Assembly: GCA_014804365.1 (NCBI GenBank)
Contig: JAAUZX010000029.1
Span: 1-57,809, forward strand
Source: Lachnospiraceae bacterium
Lineage (GTDB): Bacteria > Bacillota > Clostridia > Lachnospirales > Lachnospiraceae
Direction: 5' to 3'
DNA: 57,809 nucleotides
Shown here: one piece after another, positions 17,856 through 26,935 of the stretch
Numbering within the stretch: the first letter of the stretch is position 1
Layout of the letters: every line of letters starts with the position of its first letter
The notes under the pieces: generated by a model
Told to the model about the DNA's origin: nothing
The model's database searches: none
The model's input: only the letters and a program-made list of their open reading frames with translations
Program-made: the position numbers and the translations under genes

Positions 17856-18581
17856 TTTCATATGTGCCAGATACTTATCCAACTGTTTATCCTCCAGTGC
17901 CGCTATCATATCTGCAAAATCCCCCAGTTCGCCATGGGCGGCATATTGATCCAGCGCATTATAATAAGCAAGCCTGTCCTCTTTTGCGATGGAGACCGGT
18001 AAGAATCCCTTGGCCAACAGCTGGTAGTTCATAAGAAGTCTCGAGGTTCTGCCATTACCGTCCAAAAAAGGATGTATCCGCACAAATTCGGCATGCGCCC
18101 ATGCGGCAAGCTCTATGCCGTTTAGCTCGTTCTTTTGGGAAAGTTCCACATAAAAGTTCTTGATCTGCGCATACATTTCATTGCCTGCGGGCGGCGTATG
18201 GCTCGCACCGCTGATAGCAACCTCTTCCCTGCGATAAATGCCTCCGGTAAGGATATTTTCCATAAGCAGGGCATGAATGTCTTTTACGATATTTTCATCC
18301 AGCGCAAGTCCTTTGTTGATACAGTCCTTTACATACCGATAAGCTTTCTTATGGTTGACCACCTCATAAATCTCCCTGAGGGATTTCCCGCCGATCGCAA
18401 TGCCGTCCTCCAGCACCACTTTTGTCTCCATCAAGGTCAATGTGTTTCCCTCGATGGCTGTAGAGTTGTGGGTATATTCCACCTCAAAAGCGTTTTCATA
18501 GGATGCGATCGTCATTCCCGGAAATGTGTCTTTTACTGCTTCATATTTTTTTTGTTTTTCTAATACTTTCGATAGATCCAA
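17847..18581 (-). CDS. Fic-family protein, autoinhibited type
   Basis: 244 residues. Fic enzymes usually transfer AMP to target proteins. The active-site motif HPFLDGNGRTSR is complete at 170-181. An N-terminal inhibitory motif S40-TAI-E44-G45 matches the (S/T)xxxE(G/N) pattern, in which Glu blocks the gamma-phosphate site, so the enzyme should be held inactive until released. The start is TTG at 18581 with GAGG seven bases upstream. It stands alone, convergent with the MATE gene, and has its own promoter. Targets are unknown. Confidence 0.9.
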   Translation of the reverse strand: MDLSKVLEKQKKYEAVKDTFPGMTIASYENAFEVEYTHNSTAIEGNTLTLMETKVVLEDGIAIGGKSLREIYEVVNHKKAYRYVKDCINKGLALDENIVKDIHALLMENILTGGIYRREEVAISGASHTPPAGNEMYAQIKNFYVELSQKNELNGIELAAWAHAEFVRIHPFLDGNGRTSRLLMNYQLLAKGFLPVSIAKEDRLAYYNALDQYAAHGELGDFADMIAALEDKQLDKYLAHMKKS

Positions 18582-18616
18582 AGCCGTACCTCATTCCAAA
18601 AAGATATTTTACAATC

Positions 18617-18645
18617 ATTATATCTGTGTTCCGGCAGAACCGCAA
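18617..18645 (-). promoter_or_regulatory. Promoter of fic
   Basis: Minus strand TTGCGG (18640-18645), 17 bases, TATAAT (18617-18622), 36 bases before the TTG start. Confidence 0.6.
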
Positions 18646-18679
18646 TCGGAACGTAACAGCAAACTGCCGATTCAGTCCT

Positions 18680-19603
18680 TCACCTACTAATCTCCGCCAT
18701 ATCGGAACTATCATATTTCAGCCCCGTCTCAGTCTCATATATATTCGTCCATTCTTCCCTCGTCAGCTTTTCTATCTCATCGCCTATATACCTAAAATAG
18801 TATAATCCGTCTTCCGACATATCAGGGTTCTCACTCTTCCACTCTTTTGCATAATCTTCATCCATTTCACTATCTACTCTCAATATTTCTAATTCGTAAT
18901 CTGTTGTTATCTGCCCTTCGGTATCATAGTGATAACATTCATAGGGTTCATTATCCACAACTCCACCGTAATTGGGTGCCGTATAAAACAATTTCCCTGT
19001 TGGTCCGCAAAAAGAATATTCCGTGCTGTCGTTCAGATCCGACATAATGCATCTGATCGAATCCTCTTCAATGGTAAAAATCCCTATGATTCTTTTCTGC
19101 CCTGTATTACTTATAGGCCGCGCTTCCTGCAATATGAAATCTTCCTCCCCATCTCCGTTTAAATCAATCTGTCTCCATTCCATATCCCCGCTTTCCCAAT
19201 CTGCCTCGAAAAATTCCCTATAATCGCTATATTTCCCGCTAAGATGTTCAAAGTCTCCGCGTAATAATTCCTGCTTTAAAGCATTACCCTCCTCGGTTGA
19301 ATCATCATTTTCTTCCCATTTCACATCAAAGTCATACCTCCCCTGCTCCGCATCATATCTTAGTATATTATTGCTCTCCGTTTCCGCCTGTTCCTCTTCC
19401 ACTTCTGTTTCGTAAATATCCATATCCATTTCGAGTTCGCTGCTGCTGTCTTCAATCTGCGGCGTATTTTCCCGACTGATTTCTGTATCTATCTCCGCGC
19501 GTTCTTCACCTGAAGCCGTACATCCGCATACCCCATATAACAAAACCGTAACCATGCATACACATAAGGCTCTTTTTTGCGCTTTGTTTACTCTATTATT
19601 CAT
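18680..19603 (-). CDS. Predicted lipoprotein, function unknown
   Basis: 307 residues from ATG 19603. The N-terminus MNNRVNKAQKR followed by a hydrophobic stretch and YGVCGC is a lipoprotein signal, with C28 probably lipidated. A Glu-rich linker follows. The C-terminal domain has RQIDLNGDGEEDFILQE, an EF-hand-like or FG-GAP-like acidic strand found in secreted proteins. A second N-terminal fragment of the same gene lies at 21735-21890. Its conserved sequence begins exactly at MNN, which supports this start over one 18 bases earlier. Confidence 0.65.
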   Translation of the reverse strand: MNNRVNKAQKRALCVCMVTVLLYGVCGCTASGEERAEIDTEISRENTPQIEDSSSELEMDMDIYETEVEEEQAETESNNILRYDAEQGRYDFDVKWEENDDSTEEGNALKQELLRGDFEHLSGKYSDYREFFEADWESGDMEWRQIDLNGDGEEDFILQEARPISNTGQKRIIGIFTIEEDSIRCIMSDLNDSTEYSFCGPTGKLFYTAPNYGGVVDNEPYECYHYDTEGQITTDYELEILRVDSEMDEDYAKEWKSENPDMSEDGLYYFRYIGDEIEKLTREEWTNIYETETGLKYDSSDMAEISR

Positions 19604-19674
19604 ACACTTATCCCATGCCATCCAGTATTTTACTCATATCAGAGCCGCCCGTTTCTTCCATATAGGTGATATAC

Positions 19675-20085
19675 CTATTGTATTTCCGCCTTCAAAAGCA
19701 TCTCTAACCGTTTTCCGAAACGATTGCGTGCGGATTTCCAGTATATAATAATCAAGATAACTGCCATCCATAGGATCGGTGCATATATCAAAACACTAAT
19801 CTGCATAAAAAAACATAGGCAGGTATAAGCAAAAAGAGCAATCAATAAATCCGTTATACTTACCTTTATCCGCATTAGAACGATGCTGGTACCGTCTTCG
19901 ACCTCGATGATTTCCCCTACAATTTTTGGAAGGAAAAATAGTTCCCAATTTGACGGTAAATTCCACATCCTTGAAGATATTTGGAACTTTCCATCTATGC
20001 TCCCCAATCTTCTTTCTGTTTCCTCTCGTGTAAGAGTAGTCACAATTTTATATGGCTCATACCACGCGCCTCTATACTTATTCAT
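19675..20085 (-). CDS. Small membrane protein of the WYEPYKIVT paralogue family, copy 1
   Basis: 136 residues from ATG 20085, which has GGAG six bases upstream. It opens with WYEPYKIVTTLTREE, shared nearly unchanged with its two upstream neighbours. A central strand-rich part follows, then two adjacent membrane segments and a basic amphipathic C-terminus (ARNRFGKRLEMLLKAE). I do not recognise the family. It is probably membrane-anchored with N- and C-termini in the cytoplasm. It is the third of three tandem paralogues. Confidence 0.65.
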   Translation of the reverse strand: MNKYRGAWYEPYKIVTTLTREETERRLGSIDGKFQISSRMWNLPSNWELFFLPKIVGEIIEVEDGTSIVLMRIKVSITDLLIALFAYTCLCFFMQISVLIYAPILWMAVILIIIYWKSARNRFGKRLEMLLKAEIQ

Positions 20086-20138
20086 GTTAATCTCCGACTC
20101 CTTTCTTGCACCGTAACCTATAATAACATGGCGAAACA

Positions 20139-20624
20139 TTACACTTCCTTCTCAGTTCCCAACAAATCCTCCAACAGTTTTCCCACGTGTCTGCGTACAA
20201 ATTCCCAGTATTTCACGAGAAGAAAAAACGTTATACACTGGAACGAAGCATAGATTAAAACGTTAGTACACCGAAATACCATAAAACAAATACAAAATCC
20301 TATCCATAAATATATTGTTGCTTTCAACCGAACAAAAACATAACTTTTTCCTTCTGAATTTGTGAAAATTTCTATTATAGCTTTAGGCAGAAAAAAATAC
20401 TGTCGGGCACAGGGCGGCACTTTGCGTGGCGATATATATCCTCTATATTCTCCATCATACTTCATTGCCGAATAAAATAATAAGTTATCTATTGATCCCC
20501 CATACCTAGTTGTAATAAATGCAGTTTCACTCTCAATTCTTCTTGCAATTTCCCCTTTATCCAAAGTAGTCACTATTTTATATGGTTCATACCATTTGTT
20601 TTTATTGCTACTAATCAATTTCAT
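20139..20624 (-). CDS. Small membrane protein of the WYEPYKIVT paralogue family, copy 2
   Basis: 161 residues. The start ATG has GGAGG six bases upstream and lies inside the end of the preceding gene (14-base overlap), so the two are translationally coupled. It has the same plan as its neighbours, with WYEPYKIVTTLDKGE near residue 11, two membrane spans and a C-terminus (EFVRRHVGKLLEDLLGTE) like that of the others. The sequence between the conserved ends has diverged strongly. Confidence 0.65.
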   Translation of the reverse strand: MKLISSNKNKWYEPYKIVTTLDKGEIARRIESETAFITTRYGGSIDNLLFYSAMKYDGEYRGYISPRKVPPCARQYFFLPKAIIEIFTNSEGKSYVFVRLKATIYLWIGFCICFMVFRCTNVLIYASFQCITFFLLVKYWEFVRRHVGKLLEDLLGTEKEV

Positions 20625-21078
20625 CTTCCGCCTCCAATAATTCCTCCAACTTTTCCCCTATACGCCGACGCGCAAAATTCCAGTACTTCATGATCAGAAA
20701 AGCATACAAAAACAGAAAAAAAGCATATAATAAAACATTACCTTTTTTCCACAAAAACAAATCAAAATAAAATACTAAATCAAATAGTACTGTCTTCATC
20801 GGCAGCTCTAACCACACAAAAACAATACTCCTGCCCTTTGCATCTACAACAATCTCTCCTCTGCCATTAGGAAGATATGGGTTCTTTCCACGGGGTGGAA
20901 CCATATCCGTTGAAACGTATAATCTAAACCTTCCCTCATTTATGTCCCTCTCTCTACCAAAAAACCAAAAATTATGCACAGCTGCTACTTTATTCCTAAT
21001 TCTCGTTTCAACTTCGTTTTTATCTAGTGAAGTCACTATTTTATATGGTTCATACCATTTATCTTTATGTTCACTCAT
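20611..21078 (-). CDS. Small membrane protein of the WYEPYKIVT paralogue family, copy 3
   Basis: 155 residues from ATG 21078 with GGAG nine bases upstream. A GTG six bases earlier is possible. WYEPYKIVTSLDKNE is near residue 8, two hydrophobic spans lie near 90-130, and the C-terminus is KYWNFARRRIGEKLEELLEAE-like. It is first in the tandem set of three and overlaps the next gene by 14 bases. Confidence 0.65.
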   Translation of the reverse strand: MSEHKDKWYEPYKIVTSLDKNEVETRIRNKVAAVHNFWFFGRERDINEGRFRLYVSTDMVPPRGKNPYLPNGRGEIVVDAKGRSIVFVWLELPMKTVLFDLVFYFDLFLWKKGNVLLYAFFLFLYAFLIMKYWNFARRRIGEKLEELLEAEDEID

Positions 21079-21159
21079 CTTCACACACTCCTGCGTTACA
21101 TCAGCCCTTTTCCCTTCTCCAGGTTTCCTGCCTTACGCGGCTCCTCGGAAGAAACTTTA

Positions 21160-21714
21160 TTAGTCTTCCTCCAATGCCTTTACCCAATCATTCACTTCTT
21201 CTATTGGAAAAAAAGAATATTCGGCATCCTCTTTCATTTCCCCATTATCTTGCAATATGTACACCTTATCTTCGATGATGATCCAATCGCTTGTCCGCCT
21301 ATACAAAATATCATCATAATTTTTCATCAAAATCTGACTGCTATAATATTCTCGTTCTTGATTAACATATATAAAGTTCTCACACAAATAATAATCGGTT
21401 ATACTTTTTCCTGTCTCTCCATATATTTCTACTTTATATCGTACGTTTTCTTCTTTATCATTTGTATACACAGTCAACTCTATCGGCGAGTCAAAATCAG
21501 TCGTATAAATGTCCTTTGATTTCATGAATAGTCTCTGTTTTCCGCCACACGCTTCTGACATATACAGGCTCATAAAATCTTTCATATAAATTTCAATTTC
21601 CTGCGTTTGGGTTATATCTGATTTTTCCGAACTGCTATATATCGGCAAACTGCACGCCACATTACAAGTCAAACTGCATATCATGCAAAATTTTATACAC
21701 TTATATAATAACAT
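21160..21714 (-). CDS. Predicted lipoprotein, function unknown
   Basis: 184 residues from ATG 21714, which has AAAGG six bases upstream. An ATG six bases earlier is also possible. The N-terminus is Cys-rich and hydrophobic, ending in CNVACS, a likely lipobox. The mature part is acidic with alternating strands (IELTVYTNDKEENVRYKVEIYG). There is no catalytic motif. It lies between the WYEPYKIVT genes and a lipoprotein gene fragment. Confidence 0.6.
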   Translation of the reverse strand: MLLYKCIKFCMICSLTCNVACSLPIYSSSEKSDITQTQEIEIYMKDFMSLYMSEACGGKQRLFMKSKDIYTTDFDSPIELTVYTNDKEENVRYKVEIYGETGKSITDYYLCENFIYVNQEREYYSSQILMKNYDDILYRRTSDWIIIEDKVYILQDNGEMKEDAEYSFFPIEEVNDWVKALEED

Positions 21715-21734
21715 GTCCATCCTTTATTTCTCCA

Positions 21735-21890
21735 TTACTGTGTTGCCGCTTCCATATCCTGACTGTCTTCCGTTCCGATTTCTGCGCGTTCTTCACTTGA
21801 AGCTGTACATCCACAAATTCCATATAACAAAGCCGTAACCATACATACACATAAGGTTCTTTTTGTTATTGTGCTTACTTTATTATTCAT
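21735..21890 (-). pseudogene. Truncated copy of the 18680-19603 lipoprotein gene
   Basis: 51 codons from ATG 21890 to TAA 21735. The protein begins MNNKVSTITKRTLCVCM and contains ALLYGICGCTASSEERAEI. It is almost the same as the signal region of the complete lipoprotein at 19603, and the similarity extends upstream of the ATG. After about 39 codons the sequences part. This is the left-over 5' end of a duplicated gene. It could still make a short lipopeptide. Confidence 0.75.
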
Positions 21891-21920
21891 ACACTTATCC
21901 TATGCCTTCCGGTATTTTAC

Positions 21921-23414
21921 TCATTGGAGTTTACTAAATTTATCCAGACTCAGCTCCATATAAATACTTTGTCTCATCGATTCAGGCGGCGGCGCTATGA
22001 AGTAAATATGATCATCTTTCAGGAAAAAAATATCTGTGCGGTTCACATACTTCTCTGAATCAAAAAGCTGTACAAAACTATCAATTTCCTGTTCAATCTC
22101 TTCTTCATTCACAGGAAAATCTAATATACTGATTTCATTTCTATCTCTGGCATTCATAATAATCGTCTTTATATCAGATAACGCATAATAATCTTTTAAA
22201 GATATAATTTTGCCCGTGCGCAAATCGAAATTCATTCCCTTATTATACTCTGCATAAGACCCCATGTAAGATTGATAACCGTGAAAATGAATACTTACTA
22301 TTTCTTCACCGGCAGATTCTATTTCATATTGAACTTCTGTTTCCTCTCGTCCATGTCCATATTCCCCAAAATTCTCTGGCATGATTTCATGATAGATTTG
22401 TTCATTTATGGAATTGGTTACGTCTTCCGCATCCGCTATATCGATACTTGGAAAGGCTATCTGTTTGTGTATACTATTCGTCTCAATTTGAACAAAAGAA
22501 TCATGTATGTCGATAGCCGTTTTAGACGTTTTCTCTTCCGCTTCTCCTATATTACCAACATAATGCAGTGCAATCTCAGAATCCATATACCAATCTTCCG
22601 GTTCTTCATATACATTTCCATTTTGTGTATCAATATAATAACGCTTCACTATATGGACATGCGTATCTGATGATTCAACCAAATTCACCTCATGATAACG
22701 CCTGTCAAAAAAGGTACACTCACCATAATACATGATCTTATAATGCCCTAATCCTTCCTCCTGTTCTATGAAATCCAGCATTTGATCCAGCACATTCTCC
22801 CCTTCTTCACCATAAATGATTTGGAAGCTTGTCCCATCCTCGCTATAGACTAACTCCGGTTCATAATTCCAAACATTTCTTGTGACATCCGGTAAACGAA
22901 TCCCTCCGGGCACATTTATTTCCAACGGGATCAATGTGCCTTCGTCCTTCCTGTATATACGGCCCGTTTCTTTAGCGACATAAACATCTCTCTCATGAAT
23001 AATGTCTCCGCTCAAATCCTCTTTACACACCGCAAATACATACATATCTGAAGGTTCTTTTTTCAAATAATAGCAGAGCGCTTTCTCCGATTCCAGAAAG
23101 ACAAATCCTTCTAACAAATTATTCTGTAAAAGTTCTTTAATTTTGGGGGTGAGGATTGCTACATTGTTATTTTCTATGACTTCAACAATACTTTCAAATC
23201 GAGAGGCTGATTCTATATTTTCTATGCATGGGGTATCCTCTGCAAGTTCACTTTCATGTATTATTTCACTGCTTTCTTTTTCTTTTGGCTCTTCCATGGA
23301 AATATTGTAATCCCCATTTTGTATTGAACCATCTGATGTACCACAGCCGGATAGGAACAGTATGACAAATAGTATAAATATATTAATTTCATTTTCCTTA
23401 ATCTTATAAAGCAT
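21921..23414 (-). CDS. Predicted lipoprotein with DUF3298/RsiV-like C-terminus
   Basis: 497 residues. Lipoprotein signal FLSGC with C24. The N-terminal segment GTSDGSIQNGDYNISMEE is closely related to that of the lipoprotein at 27024-28862, but the remaining sequences differ. The C-terminal 180 residues (SIDIADAEDVTNSINEQI, FHGYQSYMG, NFDLRTGKIISLKDYY) resemble the DUF3298 domain of RsiV-type and other extracellular proteins. Start ATG has AGGAG eight bases upstream, which overlaps the stop region of a gene remnant. No enzymatic role is visible. Confidence 0.7.
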   Translation of the reverse strand: MLYKIKENEINIFILFVILFLSGCGTSDGSIQNGDYNISMEEPKEKESSEIIHESELAEDTPCIENIESASRFESIVEVIENNNVAILTPKIKELLQNNLLEGFVFLESEKALCYYLKKEPSDMYVFAVCKEDLSGDIIHERDVYVAKETGRIYRKDEGTLIPLEINVPGGIRLPDVTRNVWNYEPELVYSEDGTSFQIIYGEEGENVLDQMLDFIEQEEGLGHYKIMYYGECTFFDRRYHEVNLVESSDTHVHIVKRYYIDTQNGNVYEEPEDWYMDSEIALHYVGNIGEAEEKTSKTAIDIHDSFVQIETNSIHKQIAFPSIDIADAEDVTNSINEQIYHEIMPENFGEYGHGREETEVQYEIESAGEEIVSIHFHGYQSYMGSYAEYNKGMNFDLRTGKIISLKDYYALSDIKTIIMNARDRNEISILDFPVNEEEIEQEIDSFVQLFDSEKYVNRTDIFFLKDDHIYFIAPPPESMRQSIYMELSLDKFSKLQ

Positions 23415-23425
23415 AGACTAGGCTC

Positions 23426-23592
23426 CTATTCTTCTGTAACATCTTGTACCCCATCGATATACACATCCATCAATCCCAGATCAAATCCTGTTCCAAACTC
23501 GATAAACCCTTTTCCTTGCACCCATACAGATAGATCTTCTCCATCTTGAAATTGTCATTAACGTGATAAACGACATATCTGCCACGCCTCAT
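23426..23592 (-). pseudogene. Frameshifted gene remnant, family unknown
   Basis: On the minus strand the reading starts MRRGRYVVYHVND and then must shift frame to FQDGEDLSVWVQGKG, followed by FGTGFDLGLMDVYIDG and VQDVTEE before TAG at 23426-23428. Each frame alone is interrupted, whereas the joined reading is protein-like. It looks like the C-terminal end of a secreted beta-rich protein. The stop overlaps the ribosome-binding site of the next lipoprotein gene. Confidence 0.5.
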
Positions 23593-23605
23593 ATCCACTC
23601 TTTCT

Positions 23606-24391
23606 TCATTCACGAATTCTTTTCTCAATCATCAACCACGAATCCCAACCATCCTCATAATCTGAAATAAAAATATAATCATAAAACTCATCCGCATACT
23701 GTATGTAATATACAATTCCATCATCAAAATACATAAATCCTTCTTGGATTTCCGCCTCGTAAGCGTTCTCTTGTATTTGCGCAAAGTCCATCCCCGCCCG
23801 GGCATTCATAAATCCGATATTTGACTCCGGTCCTGTAATAATAATAGCTCTTGGCAGCGCAGATTCCCATATTTGACTCATACTGTCATTTCCATATTGA
23901 ACTAATATTTCATCATCTATATCAAATGTTACTCCGCCAAAATGCGAGTTTAAAAATCCAAACATTCCGCAAGCTGATAAATCTTCCATGCCTTCTATTC
24001 TTGCTAACTCTCCCTGCGTTAATCCAAAATATTTTTCATAGACCATATGAGAACTTTGATTCTCCTTTTTCACCAGTAATTTTTGAATTTCCAATCTGGC
24101 GTCTTTTTCCTCAACGCTTTTCATATCTTGTCCGATTCTTTCACATTCCTTCATGAAATACTGTATATCCGCCGTCATATAGGCTATCACATCGGACAGC
24201 ATCTCCTTATTTTCTTCCAGTTCAGTCATTGCTGTTTCTTTCTCTAACTGACCTGCCATCTGCACTTCTGATTTTTGCATTTCAGTGCTTAAATCATTTT
24301 TTTCTTCCCATTCTTGTTGATTTAATCCAGTTACATATATTAATGCTAAAAAACCTGACAATAACACTAAATCTCTAGCTCGATCTTTCAC
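23606..24391 (-). CDS. Membrane-anchored secreted protein, function unknown
   Basis: 261 residues. The apparent start is GTG 24391. A short hydrophobic segment (LVLLSGFLALIYVTG) acts as a signal anchor, followed by a coiled-coil-like Glu/Lys-rich stretch (about 26-110). The C-terminal acidic domain contains repeated Tyr/Asp-rich strands. The ribosome-binding site is far from the GTG. A 23-codon frame ending TTGTGA overlaps the start, so translation may be coupled. I do not recognise the family. Confidence 0.55.
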   Translation of the reverse strand: MKDRARDLVLLSGFLALIYVTGLNQQEWEEKNDLSTEMQKSEVQMAGQLEKETAMTELEENKEMLSDVIAYMTADIQYFMKECERIGQDMKSVEEKDARLEIQKLLVKKENQSSHMVYEKYFGLTQGELARIEGMEDLSACGMFGFLNSHFGGVTFDIDDEILVQYGNDSMSQIWESALPRAIIITGPESNIGFMNARAGMDFAQIQENAYEAEIQEGFMYFDDGIVYYIQYADEFYDYIFISDYEDGWDSWLMIEKRIRE

Positions 24392-24514
24392 AATAGTCTT
24401 TTAACACCTCTCTTCTTGACGCTCTTCCTCTGATAGCTCTTGATACTCTCAGTCAACATATTTTCTCTGAAAAAAACTATTAAAACAGTATTTTCCAATT
24501 AAATATTTTCACCC

Positions 24515-25282
24515 TCACTCCAACACAGCATAGCTCTTATTCCACACATCAACAAGAACTACTATATCTTCAACCCCATTGCTACAATTAGCACATGCGA
24601 TATATCCATTCCGTCCTATGTACATATAGTTACTGTCTATTTCCCAATGACCCTTTTTATCCCCATCCGTTATATCCAGATAATCATATATTGCATAGAA
24701 GATTCCATTACCGTAGACCGAGTCATATAAATCACCTATGACATCTAATCCGGGACGTTCTTCCATAGTATTCTTTCCATCGAACCAATCCTTATAAGAA
24801 TGCCATTCCAACATAGAATTATAAGAATATTCCCCTTCATACAAACTGATGTCTGCGCCATCTCCCTTCCGAATATCGGCCATCATAATATAATCGGGCT
24901 GTATACCTTGTCCTTCCGAGAGAAGTATATACAGTTCATTGCCCGACTTCGATTCAACATAAACCTGATATGCATCTTCGCAATAACATATCCTTTTTAA
25001 TTCCCATTCCTCCTTGTCCATTCCCGAATCAAGCGCATAATCCTTAACCACAAAGGCCGCCATATTCTCCAGCGTTAGATTATAGTGCCCCTGCTGCGCA
25101 TTTATAAAATAATCATAATCCGGCCATTTATCCTGCGGCAGATTGCATTCATGCCACACATGATCTATTGCATTATTTTCAGCCTGATATGCGGATACAT
25201 CAATATCAGCTTGGTCACTTATTGTTTGCAATCCAAGGCAGATTATAATAATGATAGACGTGAAATATTTCATTTGTGTCAT
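24515..25282 (-). CDS. Secreted protein, function unknown
   Basis: 255 residues from ATG 25282, which has AAAGGA seven bases upstream. The hydrophobic N-terminus (YFTSIIIIICLGL) is a signal peptide or anchor without a clear lipobox. The mature part has NLTLENMAAFVVKDYAL and later a Trp/Tyr/Asp-rich half with EIDSNYMYIGRNGYIACANC. There are no recognisable catalytic residues. It belongs to the same-strand array of unknown secreted proteins. Confidence 0.6.
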   Translation of the reverse strand: MTQMKYFTSIIIIICLGLQTISDQADIDVSAYQAENNAIDHVWHECNLPQDKWPDYDYFINAQQGHYNLTLENMAAFVVKDYALDSGMDKEEWELKRICYCEDAYQVYVESKSGNELYILLSEGQGIQPDYIMMADIRKGDGADISLYEGEYSYNSMLEWHSYKDWFDGKNTMEERPGLDVIGDLYDSVYGNGIFYAIYDYLDITDGDKKGHWEIDSNYMYIGRNGYIACANCSNGVEDIVVLVDVWNKSYAVLE

Positions 25283-25382
25283 AAAGTATTCCTTTCGCAT
25301 TATGTAAAAATTAAGCCATATTATGCAGGAATAGATATTAAATCCCCATCAAACGTTTAATTCATCTCACAATGTTTGCTTT

Positions 25383-26297
25383 TCAATGTAATTTACCATT
25401 TGGCAACCTTACCAACAATATAGAGGCGCCTAATATAAGTACACTCATACCGATTATTCCTGTCGGGTTTGGACCAAGTAAAGTACTTTTTGTGGATAAG
25501 GATATCCATACGCCTGCTTCTCCGATAATATCTGAAGCACCGTGGATAATTGCAGCATACATGCAGTTATTGTATTTTAATGTTACATAGGACGACCAAA
25601 TGCCCAGCACAACGCAGACAAGCACCATCATGGCAATTCCGGAAATCGGAGCGCCGATGTAATCATCGCCATAGTTCATGCCAAAATAAATCAATGGTGC
25701 GTGTGCCATTCCCCACAAAGCACCATTTAGGAGAACAGCACATCTGACAGGAAATCTTTTGCACAATAATGGCAGCAAATAACCTTGCCACCCAATATCT
25801 TCCCCCAACGCAATAAACCAAACAGGAAAACATACTGCTGAAATTATGTAGACAATCGTTCCCATTCTCAATATAGAAAAAACTGTGAAACTGATATCTG
25901 ATGGTGCGCCAAAGGCTCCATAAGTTTGTGAAATGTACTTTCCGCTGAAGTCTAAATCGTTTGGAAAAATTAGAAAAAAAATAGCAGTTCCACAAAAAAT
26001 GGCGGCAGTGGGGACGAATGCCGAGAAAAGCAAAGCCTTTTTATTTTTCCAAACCTTTGCACTAAATTTTAAAGGTGATTTATCAGATGTGATTTTCCTC
26101 GTTATAAATACAGCAAAAGCGGGAGTTCCCATAAATACCGCCGGAAAACTTAAAAGGGAATAAATACCTTTTCCGGCATTTGATGGTAAAATAACCGCTA
26201 TGAACCACAAACCATAATAAACACCAAAAACAATCGCTAAATAAATAAAAATCCTTTTTAACTCAACATGATGTAAAGTAATATTATTTGCTTTCAT
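25383..26297 (-). CDS. CPBP-family intramembrane protease homologue
   Basis: 304 residues with about eight membrane spans. CPBP/Abi proteins are membrane glutamic proteases, some linked to bacteriocin self-immunity. The core motif appears as E166-D167-IGWQGYLLP, where most members have EExxxR, so the second Glu is Asp and the Arg is Gln171. The second motif GALWGMAHAPL keeps H199, and a later IIHGASD fits motif 3. Its start overlaps the TetR gene by 14 bases. It is controlled by that repressor, and activity may be altered by the substitutions. Confidence 0.8.
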   Translation of the reverse strand: MKANNITLHHVELKRIFIYLAIVFGVYYGLWFIAVILPSNAGKGIYSLLSFPAVFMGTPAFAVFITRKITSDKSPLKFSAKVWKNKKALLFSAFVPTAAIFCGTAIFFLIFPNDLDFSGKYISQTYGAFGAPSDISFTVFSILRMGTIVYIISAVCFPVWFIALGEDIGWQGYLLPLLCKRFPVRCAVLLNGALWGMAHAPLIYFGMNYGDDYIGAPISGIAMMVLVCVVLGIWSSYVTLKYNNCMYAAIIHGASDIIGEAGVWISLSTKSTLLGPNPTGIIGMSVLILGASILLVRLPNGKLH

Positions 26298-26886
26298 AAT
26301 TGCTCTCCCTGTCTATTTTGGCTCCTGCTTTTGATAAGAAAGTGAGAGCGGCTTGGTTAACCATCTCGATAACCTCTTCTTTCGACGATGTAATAACCCC
26401 CGATGCAACGAAACAGGCAAGTCCATGCGTATAAATCATTGTGTTTTGAAAAAACTTGTTAACATTTTCTATTGGTATTTTCAAATAGTCTGCAATTTGA
26501 CCTACCATAATTGCATTCTCACCAGCGTTTACCAGAACATCAAATCCACCCGCCTGATAACCGCTTTCTCCACCCATGTAAAGATACTTAAAAAGGTTTG
26601 GTTCATCAAAGGCAAGACTGACATAAGCTATTCCAATGCCTGCGAAAGCTTCCATCCCATTACCTGTGGAAGAAAGCATTTTTTTGTTTGCATACTCTAA
26701 TGCATATTTTGTCAGTTCATTTCGGAATCCGTCCATATTTCCAAAATGCCATGAAATTGGTTGTGTAGAACAACCGATCTCTTTTGCTAATGCTTTTATG
26801 TTTAAGGCGGCATATCCATCACGAATAAGCATTTTGAGAGCATACTCCAGAATCAATTCTTTTGGAATTTTGGGACTACTTGGCAT
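26284..26886 (-). CDS. TetR-family transcriptional repressor
   Basis: 200 residues. An N-terminal helix-turn-helix (about 10-55, with ALKMLIRDGYAALNIKALAKEIGCSTQPISWHFGN) in the TetR manner is followed by an all-helical ligand-binding domain. GGAGG lies seven bases before the ATG. A 35-bp palindrome covering the promoter upstream is the likely operator, giving autoregulation and control of the overlapping CPBP gene. Confidence 0.88.
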   Translation of the reverse strand: MPSSPKIPKELILEYALKMLIRDGYAALNIKALAKEIGCSTQPISWHFGNMDGFRNELTKYALEYANKKMLSSTGNGMEAFAGIGIAYVSLAFDEPNLFKYLYMGGESGYQAGGFDVLVNAGENAIMVGQIADYLKIPIENVNKFFQNTMIYTHGLACFVASGVITSSKEEVIEMVNQAALTFLSKAGAKIDRESNYESK

Positions 26887-26900
26887 ATCTTGACCTCCAT

Positions 26901-26935
26901 ACTATAAACTAATTTACTGTAAATCAGTTTATAGT
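26901..26935. promoter_or_regulatory. TetR operator palindrome
   Basis: A 35-bp inverted repeat with arms ACTATAAACT and AGTTTATAGT outside, and ATTTAC and GTAAAT inside. The two halves match except near the centre and one flanking base. It lies between the -10 box and the start codon of the TetR gene and partly covers the -10. Confidence 0.85.
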
